Assembly: GCA_035640035.1 (NCBI GenBank)
Contig: DASQWX010000207.1
Coordinates: 1-10,555, forward strand
From: 13-2-20CM-68-14 sp035640035
Lineage (GTDB): Bacteria; Actinomycetota; Thermoleophilia; Gaiellales; Gaiellaceae
Direction of reading: 5' to 3'
DNA: 10,555 nt
In this document: in pieces, positions 1 through 5,848 of the stretch
Layout: every line of letters begins with the position of its first letter
Position numbering within the stretch: the first letter of the stretch is position 1
Notes under the pieces: generated by a model
Databases searched by the model: none
Seen by the model: the letters and a program-made list of their open reading frames with translations, nothing else
Told to the model about the DNA's origin: nothing
Translations under genes and position numbers: made by a program

Positions 1-284
1 AGGAGCTGCAGGCCGTCTACGACGCCGCGTACTCAACGTACAACCGGCTCGTCGAGCAGGGAGTGGCCCGCGAGCTGGCACGGCTCGTGATGCCGATGGG
101 CGCCTACACCGAGTTCTACTGGACCGTCAACGCTCGCTCGCTGATGAACTTCGTCTCGCTTCGGGCAGCCGAGACCGCGCAGCGGGAGATCCGCCGCTAC
201 GCCGAGGCCTGCGAGCGCTTCTTCGCCGAGAAGATGCCGATCACGTACTCGGCGTTCGTCGAGCAGGGTCGCGTAGCGCCCTAG
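1..284 (+). CDS. thyX: FAD-dependent thymidylate synthase ThyX, C-terminal part (5'-truncated by window)
   Basis: This is the C-terminal ~93 residues of flavin-dependent thymidylate synthase. The enzyme makes dTMP from dUMP using methylene-tetrahydrofolate and NAD(P)H in the cytoplasm. The reading frame is open from base 3, so the true start lies upstream. The sequence shows the conserved ThyX C-terminal block: ARLVMPMGAYTEFYWTVNAR, then SLMNFVSLR, then AQREIRRYAEAC. This corresponds to the family pattern AR.vLP...T.~~wt.NarsL.~Fl.lR...~AQ.EIr. The Arg-Ser-Leu segment and following helix are the known dUMP/FAD-binding region. The usual Leu of the 'vLP' motif is Met here, a mild change. The stop TAG (282-284) overlaps the TAG of the convergent anti-sigma gene within one CTAG. 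Family assignment is secure; only the N-terminal half is unseen. Confidence 0.93.
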   Translation, partial: ELQAVYDAAYSTYNRLVEQGVARELARLVMPMGAYTEFYWTVNARSLMNFVSLRAAETAQREIRRYAEACERFFAEKMPITYSAFVEQGRVAP

Positions 285-892
285 GTCGTCAGCACCAGGG
301 GGGACGGCCCGGCCTCGCCGGGCACGTGCTTGGTGACGATCCAGCCGTCCCCGTTCCTGAGCCGGTACGGCACCGTGAGCCGAACCTTGACGGTTGACGA
401 CCCGCCGCCCGCAAACGTTCCACACGTCAACCTGCTCCCGCCGTGGGTGAGGTACATCTCGTAGTACCCCTTCCTCAGCTCCGGCAGGTTGCGGACCTCG
501 AGCCGCAGCGGCAGGTTTCCGTGCGAGTCGCGGCTGCCGATCTTGATCTCCGCCGAGGCTGCCACGCCGGCGACCCCGTGCATCGGGACCGTGTACTGCG
601 CGGCGAAACCGTTGTGCCGGAACCCGACGATGTAGCCGCCGACGAAGGCGACGAGCGCGATTGCCGCGGCGAGGGCCAGCGCTGCGCCGGCGCGCCGCCG
701 CGGCAGGAACTGCAAGGCCCCCTCGCGAGGATGCTCGCGCTTGCCGCCGATGCTCGGCTCTTCGAGCCCAGGCGGAAGCTCGGGCACCGGCCCGGCGGCG
801 AGGAGGAGCTCGTGGGCGCGGCGCAGCCGTTCGCGCTCCTCGGCGGGCGCGTCCGTGCCGACGAGCTCGTCGAAGTTGGGCTCGCGGGTCAT
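281..892 (-). CDS. Membrane anti-sigma factor with RskA-like C-terminal domain
   Basis: A 203-residue protein that probably holds the ECF sigma factor encoded just upstream at the membrane. Residues 1-50 are an acidic/charged cytosolic segment (ERERLRRAHELLLAAGPVPELPPGLE). An Arg-rich patch (RRR, 65-67) precedes one transmembrane helix (about 68-91, AGAALALAAAIALVAFVGGY). The outside domain (about 100-203) has the RskA/anti-sigma-K pattern: HGVAGVAASAEIKIG, then LPLRLEVRNLPEL, then GYYEMYLTH and a final beta strand. I see no HxxxCxxC zinc motif, and the only Cys (157) is extracytoplasmic, so this is not a ZAS-type anti-sigma. The start ATG (890-892) forms an ATGA overlap with the sigma stop. 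A strong GGAGG lies 7 nt upstream inside the sigma gene, so the two are translationally coupled. Open frame continues upstream through the sigma gene, but that part is compositionally a shadow. Confidence 0.82.
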   Translation of the reverse strand: MTREPNFDELVGTDAPAEERERLRRAHELLLAAGPVPELPPGLEEPSIGGKREHPREGALQFLPRRRAGAALALAAAIALVAFVGGYIVGFRHNGFAAQYTVPMHGVAGVAASAEIKIGSRDSHGNLPLRLEVRNLPELRKGYYEMYLTHGGSRLTCGTFAGGGSSTVKVRLTVPYRLRNGDGWIVTKHVPGEAGPSPLVLTT

Positions 893-1512
893 TGCAGGTC
901 CTCCAGGGCGTCGGCGAGCCGACTGAGAGCGCTTCGGGTTCGGGTCTTCACGGTTCCGAGTGGGATGTTCAGAAAATCGGCGATTTCGGATTGCGAAAGG
1001 CCACTCCAGTATGCGAGCTCGAGCAGCGGGCGCTCGTGCTCCGGCAGATCCTGGAGGGCTCGGTGGACACGCCAGGCGAGCCAGGAGCGCTCGGCCTGCT
1101 CCGGCGGCCCCGGTTCCGCGGACGGGTCGTCCGGCACCTCGGCCGGAGGCTCGGAGCGCGCTCGCGTCCGGTCGACGATCGCGTTGCGGGCCACCGCGTA
1201 GAGCCAGGGTGCTCCCGGGCCACGGTCGGCTCGGTAGCTCGACGCCGACCGCCAGACGGACGTGAAGGTCTCCTGGGTCGCGTCCTCGGCGCGGCCGCGA
1301 TCGCCGAGGCGGCGCAGCGCGAGCGCGAAAACCGGCCGCACGAACCGGCGGTAGAGGACGTCGAACGCCTCGCGGTCTCCGCTGCCGATTCGTTGCAGCA
1401 GCTCCCCGTCGCTGCACTCGTCGGCCGGCGGCGGTCGTTGAGCCCGCTGCGTGGATTGAGTTCGGATGTCGAGAGCGAGCTCCATCTCGTTGTCTCTACG
1501 CGCGGTCATCAC
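889..1512 (-). CDS. ECF-family RNA polymerase sigma factor (SigK-like)
   Basis: A 207-residue alternative sigma factor that directs RNA polymerase to a stress or envelope regulon. Sigma region 2 spans about 45-115 (DREAFDVLYRRFVRPVFALA, AEDATQETFTSVWR, then APWLYAVARNAIVDR). A Pro/Glu-rich linker (about 119-142) follows. Region 4 spans about 145-200, with the helix-turn-helix in GLSQSEIADFLNIPLGTVKT. Regions 1 and 3 are absent, as in ECF sigmas. The start could be GTG (1510-1512) or the adjacent ATG (1507-1509); both touch the TGA of the SDR gene (GTGATG), so coupling holds either way. The next gene is an RskA-like membrane anti-sigma, which supports a SigK/RskA-type circuit. The signal and regulon cannot be read from the sequence. 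Confidence 0.92.
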   Translation of the reverse strand: MMTARRDNEMELALDIRTQSTQRAQRPPPADECSDGELLQRIGSGDREAFDVLYRRFVRPVFALALRRLGDRGRAEDATQETFTSVWRSASSYRADRGPGAPWLYAVARNAIVDRTRARSEPPAEVPDDPSAEPGPPEQAERSWLAWRVHRALQDLPEHERPLLELAYWSGLSQSEIADFLNIPLGTVKTRTRSALSRLADALEDLQ

Positions 1513-2156
1513 GTTCCGGATTGCAGCAGACGCCCGCCGTCGACGACGAGCGAAGTGCCGGTGACGAACTCGGCAGCGGCGAGAAAGGCGACGGCCGAGG
1601 CGACGTCGTCGGGGGATCCGACCCGGCCGAGCAATGTCTCGCGCGCCCGGCGCGGCTCCTGTTCCGGGTCAACCGCGACCGGCCCCGGCGCGATGCCGCA
1701 GACACGGATCTCGGGCGCCAACGCCCGCGCGAACACCCGTGTCAGCATCGCCTGTGCCGACTTCGCGGCGCAGTGGGCGGCGAAGGACGGCCACGGCTGG
1801 TAGGCCGCCACGTCCTCGATCATCACCACCGTTCCCCTCGACGCGCGCAGGTGCGTCGCCGCGGCCTGCGTGACGAAGAAGCTGCCCTTTGCCGTTGCTC
1901 CGAAAGCGAGATCCCAGTCCCGCTCGGTCAGCTCGAGGACGCCTGCGGGCGCGAATCCCTCGGACGCAGCGTTGACGAGCAGATCGAGCCCCCCGAGCTC
2001 GGCCGCGGCGTGCTCGACGAGCGCGCGTGCCTCGCCGGGCCGGGACACGTCGCCGTCCGCGCGCCCTGCCGAGCGCACCGCCCAGCCGTCCGCCTCGAGC
2101 CGTGCTCCGATCGCAGTGCCGATCCGGCCTGTTCCTCCGGTGATCAGCGCCCGCAT
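1509..2156 (-). CDS. SDR-fold protein with altered catalytic tetrad (pteridine-reductase-like Asp)
   Basis: A 215-residue short-chain dehydrogenase/reductase-fold protein. The Rossmann nucleotide-binding motif is clear (TGGTGRIGTAIG, 6-17), as are the NAA turn (62-64), the Gly-Pro strand end (GIAPGPV, 154-160) and the typical C-terminus (FVTGTSLVVDGG, 197-208). The catalytic centre is unusual. The Ser position is Asp115, the Tyr position is His128 (codon CAC), only Lys132 is kept (D-x12-H-x3-K), and the helix-4 Asn position looks like Thr88. Asp in place of Ser is known in pteridine reductase PTR1 and FolM, but these keep Tyr. It is therefore either a reductase with another proton donor or a non-catalytic sensor. 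It is the first gene of the operon with the sigma/anti-sigma pair and overlaps sigma by its TGA. I chose ATG 2154-2156 because it sits directly before the Rossmann strand. There is no Shine-Dalgarno, but a TATGAC box lies 6 nt upstream, suggesting a leaderless message. Confidence 0.85.
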   Translation of the reverse strand: MRALITGGTGRIGTAIGARLEADGWAVRSAGRADGDVSRPGEARALVEHAAAELGGLDLLVNAASEGFAPAGVLELTERDWDLAFGATAKGSFFVTQAAATHLRASRGTVVMIEDVAAYQPWPSFAAHCAAKSAQAMLTRVFARALAPEIRVCGIAPGPVAVDPEQEPRRARETLLGRVGSPDDVASAVAFLAAAEFVTGTSLVVDGGRLLQSGT

Positions 2157-2162
2157 CGGCCA

Positions 2163-2168
2163 GTCATA
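2163..2168 (-). promoter_or_regulatory. Candidate -10 box for the SDR-sigma-anti-sigma operon
   Basis: On the minus strand TATGAC lies 6 nt before the SDR start codon. No Shine-Dalgarno precedes that ATG, which fits a transcript starting at or next to the start codon. I see no convincing -35. This is inference from spacing and composition only. Confidence 0.35.
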
Positions 2169-2183
2169 GCACGGCGCATGTTT

Positions 2184-2200
2184 TTCCCGGAAACCGGGAA
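2184..2200. promoter_or_regulatory. 17-bp perfect dyad (operator candidate) in a divergent promoter region
   Basis: TTCCCGG-AAA-CCGGGAA is a perfect inverted repeat (7-bp arms, 3-nt centre). It lies in the 80-bp spacer between the sigma operon (-) and the secreted-protein gene (+), 28 bp from the SDR start and 37 bp from the secreted-protein start. The arms contain GGAA-type sequences reminiscent of ECF -35 elements, but I could not pair them with a well-spaced -10. The placement would allow one regulator to control both genes. Confidence 0.45.
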
Positions 2201-2236
2201 TCTCCGCTCGAGGACGAAACAAAGGGGGTTCACTCG

Positions 2237-2857
2237 ATGCGAAAGGCATTCCCGATCTTCGTGCTGGCTGCGCTGTGCGCTGCGCCGGTTGCTGCGGCAC
2301 CCCCGTCGTTGACGTTGAAGGCGGCTCCGACCGTCGTCACCTACGGCGGCACGAGCACGCTCTCCGGCGTCTTGTCGACGCAGAAGACCGGTCAATCCGT
2401 CGACATCCAGGCCCAGGACTGTGGCCAGACGCCATTCAAGAAGGTGGCCTCGGCGACGACGACGACCGGAGGCGCGTTCAGCTACGCGGCCAAGCCGACG
2501 ATCAACACCAACTACCAGGCGAAGCTGAAGGGCGCGACGAGTCCGGCCGTTGCGGTCAAGGTTGCTCCGTTGCTGACCTTGAAGAAGCTCGCTCGCGGCA
2601 AGTTCAACGTCTCCGTGACCGCGGCCCAGTCGTTCGTCGGCAAGTACGTCGTCTTCCAGCGGCTGCGCCGAACGAAGTGGGTGACTCTGAAGAGGGTCAC
2701 GCTGGCGACCGTCAAGACCACGACGGCACCGACCCAGGTCACCTCGTCGACGTTCCGGATCAAGCTGCCTGCGAGGCTCCGCGTCCGCTCGATCCTGCCG
2801 GCGGCGCAGGCCGCGACCTGCTACCTCGCGGCGAAGAGCAAGGTCATCCGCAGCTAG
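2237..2857 (+). CDS. Secreted beta-rich (Ig-like) protein of unknown function
   Basis: A 206-residue exported protein. Residues 1-21 are a signal peptide (MRK, hydrophobic FPIFVLAALCAAPVAAA, then PPS). The Cys at 14 is not in a proper lipobox (AALC), so a secreted rather than lipidated form is more likely. The mature part alternates short strands rich in Thr, Val, Ser and Lys. It appears to be two beta-sandwich modules. The first, about 22-112, has the Ig-like 'GGTSTLSGVLST...GQSVDIQAQ...TTGGAFSYAAKPTINTNYQAKL' pattern. The second, about 113-206, is more basic (KYVVFQRLRRTKWVTLKRVTL). Start ATG 2237 has a G-rich ribosome site (AAAGGGGG) 8 nt upstream. It is divergent from the sigma operon with a shared dyad between them, so it may be a target of that sigma factor, but this is inference. 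A palindrome follows the stop. I assign no enzymatic function. Confidence 0.82.
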   Translation: MRKAFPIFVLAALCAAPVAAAPPSLTLKAAPTVVTYGGTSTLSGVLSTQKTGQSVDIQAQDCGQTPFKKVASATTTTGGAFSYAAKPTINTNYQAKLKGATSPAVAVKVAPLLTLKKLARGKFNVSVTAAQSFVGKYVVFQRLRRTKWVTLKRVTLATVKTTTAPTQVTSSTFRIKLPARLRVRSILPAAQAATCYLAAKSKVIRS

Positions 2858-2866
2858 GCGCCTTTC

Positions 2867-2898
2867 GAGGGACAGTCCCCGAACGGGGACTGTCCCTT
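2867..2898. terminator. REP-like palindrome / bidirectional terminator between convergent genes
   Basis: GAGGGACAGTCCCC (2867-2880), loop GAAC, GGGGACTGTCCCTT (2885-2898): a 14-bp stem, with 13 Watson-Crick pairs and one G-T at the base. With one bulged C it extends by TTT (2863-2865) against AAA (2899-2901), so the plus-strand hairpin is not followed by a long T run. It fills the space between two convergent genes, where a terminator is expected for both. The GGGGACTGTCCC type of palindrome resembles dispersed REP-like repeats found in several bacterial groups. That resemblance is from memory and I see no second copy in this window. Confidence 0.65.
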
Positions 2899-2911
2899 AA
2901 ATCGTGCCTTC

Positions 2912-3541
<630 letters not shown>

Positions 3542-3634
3542 CTTCTCCTCCTTCGTCTCGTCTTGGTCGAGGCTACACCCTTCGACCGCGGCAGCGCGGG
3601 CTATGCTCGCGCCGGTCTGACGAAAGGAGTCGGC
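3542..3634. promoter_or_regulatory. Divergent sodA / second-SOD promoter region with GGTCGA-N11-TCGACC dyad
   Basis: This 93-bp spacer must hold both SOD promoters. For the plus gene, TATGCT (3602-3607) is a plausible -10, about 28 nt before the start and ahead of AAAGGAG. For sodA, TAGCCT on the minus strand (3570-3575) is a plausible -10, ahead of AAGGAGG. A dyad GGTCGA (3565-3570) / TCGACC (3582-3587) overlaps the proposed sodA -10 and is an operator candidate. No clear -35 boxes are seen. Confidence 0.45.
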
Positions 3635-4255
3635 GTGGCGACGCTCGCGTTCAACCACCAGGAGATCACGCCCCGGCAACTGAAGCCGGAGCTGCTCGAG
3701 CTCGACGGAATCTCGCGCGAGAGCGTCGAGGCGCACTACAGGCTCTACGAAGGCTACGTCAGCAAGCGGAACGAGATTCTCGAGAAGCTGGGCTCCGTCG
3801 ACCTGGGCGGCGCGAACCAGGTCTACTCCGAGTTCCGGGCGCTCAAGATCGAGCTCTCGTTCGCGATCGGTGGGATCAAGAACCACGAGATCTACTTCGA
3901 CCATCTCGGCGGTGACGGCGGCGCCCCGGGCGGGCTGATCGGCAAGTTGATCGAGCGGGACTTCGGCTCGGTCGAAGAGTGGGCCCGTGACCTGAAGGCA
4001 AGCGGGATGGCCGGTCGCGGCTGGGCCTGGACGGCGTACGACTGGGACGAGGGGCGGCTCTTCAACTACGTCGGCGACACGCAGAACACCTTTCCGATCT
4101 GGAATGCGACCCCGCTCATCGCGCTCGACGTGTACGAGCATGCGTACTTCATGGACTTCCAGACCGACCGGGCCTCCTACATCGACGCCTTCTTCGCGAA
4201 CCTCGACTGGGCCGTGATCAACGACTGGGCCGGCCGATACCAGATAACGCCGTGA
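3635..4255 (+). CDS. Second, divergent Fe/Mn superoxide dismutase family protein
   Basis: A 206-residue protein of the Fe/Mn SOD family, clearly different from the neighbouring sodA. Metal ligands can be placed at His34 (VEAHYRLYEGYV), His84 (KNHEIYF), Asp165 and His169 (DVYEHAYF). The canonical DVWEH Trp is Tyr167. The HHxxHHxxYV helix is reduced to AHYRLYEGYV, so the gateway His30 equivalent is lost and the first ligand may be shifted by one position. It starts NHQEITPRQLKPELLELDGIS instead of the usual LPYxYxALEP. This resembles a paralogous SOD clade known from Gram-positives and other bacteria. Start GTG 3635 has AAAGGAG 5 nt upstream; a longer in-frame start overlapping sodA lacks support. 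The TGA stop overlaps the plsY GTG (GTGA), so the two are co-translated. Metal use and true activity are open. Confidence 0.88.
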   Translation: MATLAFNHQEITPRQLKPELLELDGISRESVEAHYRLYEGYVSKRNEILEKLGSVDLGGANQVYSEFRALKIELSFAIGGIKNHEIYFDHLGGDGGAPGGLIGKLIERDFGSVEEWARDLKASGMAGRGWAWTAYDWDEGRLFNYVGDTQNTFPIWNATPLIALDVYEHAYFMDFQTDRASYIDAFFANLDWAVINDWAGRYQITP

Positions 4256-4854
4256 TCGAAGCCCTGCTCGTGGTCGCCGGCTACCTCGCCGGCTCGCTGC
4301 CCTTCGGCTACTGGCTCGTGCGGCTCCGGCGCCGCGTCGACATCCGCACCGTCGGCAGCGGCAATATCGGGGCGACGAACGTCTGGCGGACGTTCGGAGC
4401 CCGGCTCGGAATTGCGGTCATGCTGCTGGACACGCTGAAGGGCCTCGTGCCCGCCCTCGTCGCGACGCTCTGGGTCGGTTCCCTCTGGGGCGTGCTGGCG
4501 GCCGCCGCGGCGATGGCCGGCCACTCGCGCCCGGTTTTCCTCCGCTTCGCCCGGGGCGGGAAGATGGTCGCGACGTGCGGCGGGGCGTTCCTCGGCGTGG
4601 CTCCCGTCGTCGGCGGGATCGGAGCGCTCGTCTGGATCGTCGTCTTCCCAGCCTTCCGCTATGCGTCCGTCGCGTCGATCACTGCCGCGCTCTCGCTGCC
4701 GGTCGTGGCGCTCGCGCTGCGCGAGCCGTGGCCGGTGGTCGCGTTCGGAAGTTCGGCGGCGGTGGCGGTGCTGTTCCTGCATCGCGCGAACATCCGCCGC
4801 TTGCGGACGGGGACGGAGACGAAGATGCAGCTGCGCCGCCGACTGGCCGGCTAG
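4252..4854 (+). CDS. plsY: Acyl-phosphate:glycerol-3-phosphate acyltransferase PlsY
   Basis: A 200-residue multipass membrane enzyme that transfers an acyl chain from acyl-phosphate to the sn-1 position of glycerol-3-phosphate, the first step of phospholipid synthesis. About five hydrophobic segments are visible (about 2-22, 50-73, 75-95, 110-135, 138-178). The three PlsY motifs are present: GSLPFGYWLV (14-23), GSGNIGATNVWR (36-46) and GHSRPVFLRFARGGKMVAT (90-108). The family C-terminal NIRRLRTGTETKM is also there. In motif 3 the usual GGKGVAT reads GGKMVAT, a small oddity. Start GTG 4252-4254 overlaps the SOD stop by 4 bp; the stop shares CTAG with the convergent gene. Coupling with an SOD gene is not an obvious functional link. 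Confidence 0.95.
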   Translation: MIEALLVVAGYLAGSLPFGYWLVRLRRRVDIRTVGSGNIGATNVWRTFGARLGIAVMLLDTLKGLVPALVATLWVGSLWGVLAAAAAMAGHSRPVFLRFARGGKMVATCGGAFLGVAPVVGGIGALVWIVVFPAFRYASVASITAALSLPVVALALREPWPVVAFGSSAAVAVLFLHRANIRRLRTGTETKMQLRRRLAG

Positions 4855-5828
4855 CGGGCTCGGAGCCCTCCTAACCACTCGCGCAGGTCGGTATGGCGCT
4901 CGGCGCGCTCGCCGTCGAGCTCGCCTCGGAGCTCGCCGGCAAGGCCGAAACGTTCGGCGACCACGTCGTGGTCGTGAATCGTCTCGAAGTTGACCTGCCG
5001 CGAGTACAGGAAATCGGTGTTTTCGAGGTCGTATGTCGCGAGCGTCGCCTGCAGCGCGAGGCGGACGGAGTCCTCGACGAAGCGGGCGTGGTTGTGCGCC
5101 TGCTCGACGACGTGAAGCTCGTCCGGCCGTTTCAGCAGCCCGTAGACTGGGGCACTCATCGACTCCTCGACGATCCGGACAAGCTGCTCGGCATTCACCG
5201 GTTCGTCCGTGCCGACGTAGAGCGTCCCGCGGCCGCGCTGATTGTGGGTGGCGAGCGGGACGAGCTCGAGGATCCGCTCGATGTCCTCGGGGTCGAATCC
5301 GGCGGCCTCGAGCCGCTCGCGCGAGCTCTCCCGGACGAGCCCCTGCGCGCACGGGCAGGCGTTGATCCCGGTCGCCTCGACGCCGACGACACGCCGCGTG
5401 CCGCGTTCGGACGCGGCCGCAAGCCCGACGAGCGAGACGAGCTCCTGCGTCCGCAGCCCGGTCACCGGCGTGCGGCGCTCGAGCGGGTACTGGGCGACGA
5501 TCTTGACCTCGGCCCGCAGGGCGCGCTGGCGTTCGACGATCTGTCCGGCGATGTGGGCGGCGAGGTGCTCGACCAGCAGCGCCTCCTCGATCACGACTTC
5601 CTCGATGGCTTCCTCGAAGAGCTCGGGGAAGCGGGACATGTGCACGCCCTTCTGCGAGGGGTCGAGGTCGACCGTGCAGTCGATGTCGGCCGCGATCAGC
5701 TTCTCGCTCTCGCCGTAGCGGATCCGGATCGCCTTTCTGACGCCGCTGACACCGGCGCGCGAGAGCCCGATCTGCACCTCCGGCGGCGATGCCTGCAGAT
5801 CCTGGAGAAAATGAACGCTGTCGCTCAT
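4851..5828 (-). CDS. folE2: GTP cyclohydrolase of the FolE2/MptA family (COG1469)
   Basis: A 325-residue cytoplasmic enzyme that opens the GTP ring for folate/pterin biosynthesis. Depending on subtype, the product is 7,8-dihydroneopterin triphosphate (FolE2, type IB) or the cyclic phosphate (MptA, type IV). Visible family signatures: GVHMSRFPELFEEAI (61-75), RAEVKIVAQYPLERRTPVTG (105-124), ATGINACPCAQ with Cys158 and Cys160 (152-162), ATHNQRG with His195 (193-199), and HNHARFVEDSVR (245-256). The fuller Cys-containing and THNQRG motifs resemble the archaeal-type MptA subgroup. ATG 5826-5828 was chosen because family similarity starts there. It has no Shine-Dalgarno but has TACCGT exactly 9 nt upstream, suggesting leaderless expression. 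The gene is convergent with plsY (shared CTAG) and divergent from a histidine-kinase-like gene by 20 bp. Exact product type is not decidable from sequence alone. Confidence 0.93.
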   Translation of the reverse strand: MSDSVHFLQDLQASPPEVQIGLSRAGVSGVRKAIRIRYGESEKLIAADIDCTVDLDPSQKGVHMSRFPELFEEAIEEVVIEEALLVEHLAAHIAGQIVERQRALRAEVKIVAQYPLERRTPVTGLRTQELVSLVGLAAASERGTRRVVGVEATGINACPCAQGLVRESSRERLEAAGFDPEDIERILELVPLATHNQRGRGTLYVGTDEPVNAEQLVRIVEESMSAPVYGLLKRPDELHVVEQAHNHARFVEDSVRLALQATLATYDLENTDFLYSRQVNFETIHDHDVVAERFGLAGELRGELDGERAERHTDLREWLGGLRAR

Positions 5829-5837
5829 CGCGAAGCA

Positions 5838-5843
5838 ACGGTA
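5838..5843 (-). promoter_or_regulatory. Candidate leaderless -10 box (TACCGT) for the GTP cyclohydrolase gene
   Basis: TACCGT (TANNNT type) lies 9 nt upstream of the ATG in the 20-bp divergent gap 5829-5848, and the start codon lacks a ribosome site. The same geometry, TACGCT with 9 nt to ATG, precedes the asparaginase gene. No -35 is evident. Inference only. Confidence 0.4.
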
Positions 5844-5848
5844 TCGAA

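Noticed and set aside
307..323. GCCCGG-CCTCG-CCGGGC hairpin just after thyX
   Set aside because: It lies inside the anti-sigma coding region, has only 6-bp arms and no T run. It is expected by chance in such GC-rich DNA.
281..1417. A 378-codon version of the anti-sigma protein reaching into the sigma gene
   Set aside because: The extra N-terminal part is the sigma gene read in another frame; a strong GGAGG and an ATGA junction mark the real start at 892.
2275..2290. Possible lipoprotein signal in the secreted protein (Cys14)
   Set aside because: The residues before the Cys (AAL) do not match a lipobox, which needs Gly/Ala/Ser at -1. An ordinary AxA-type cleavage site follows.
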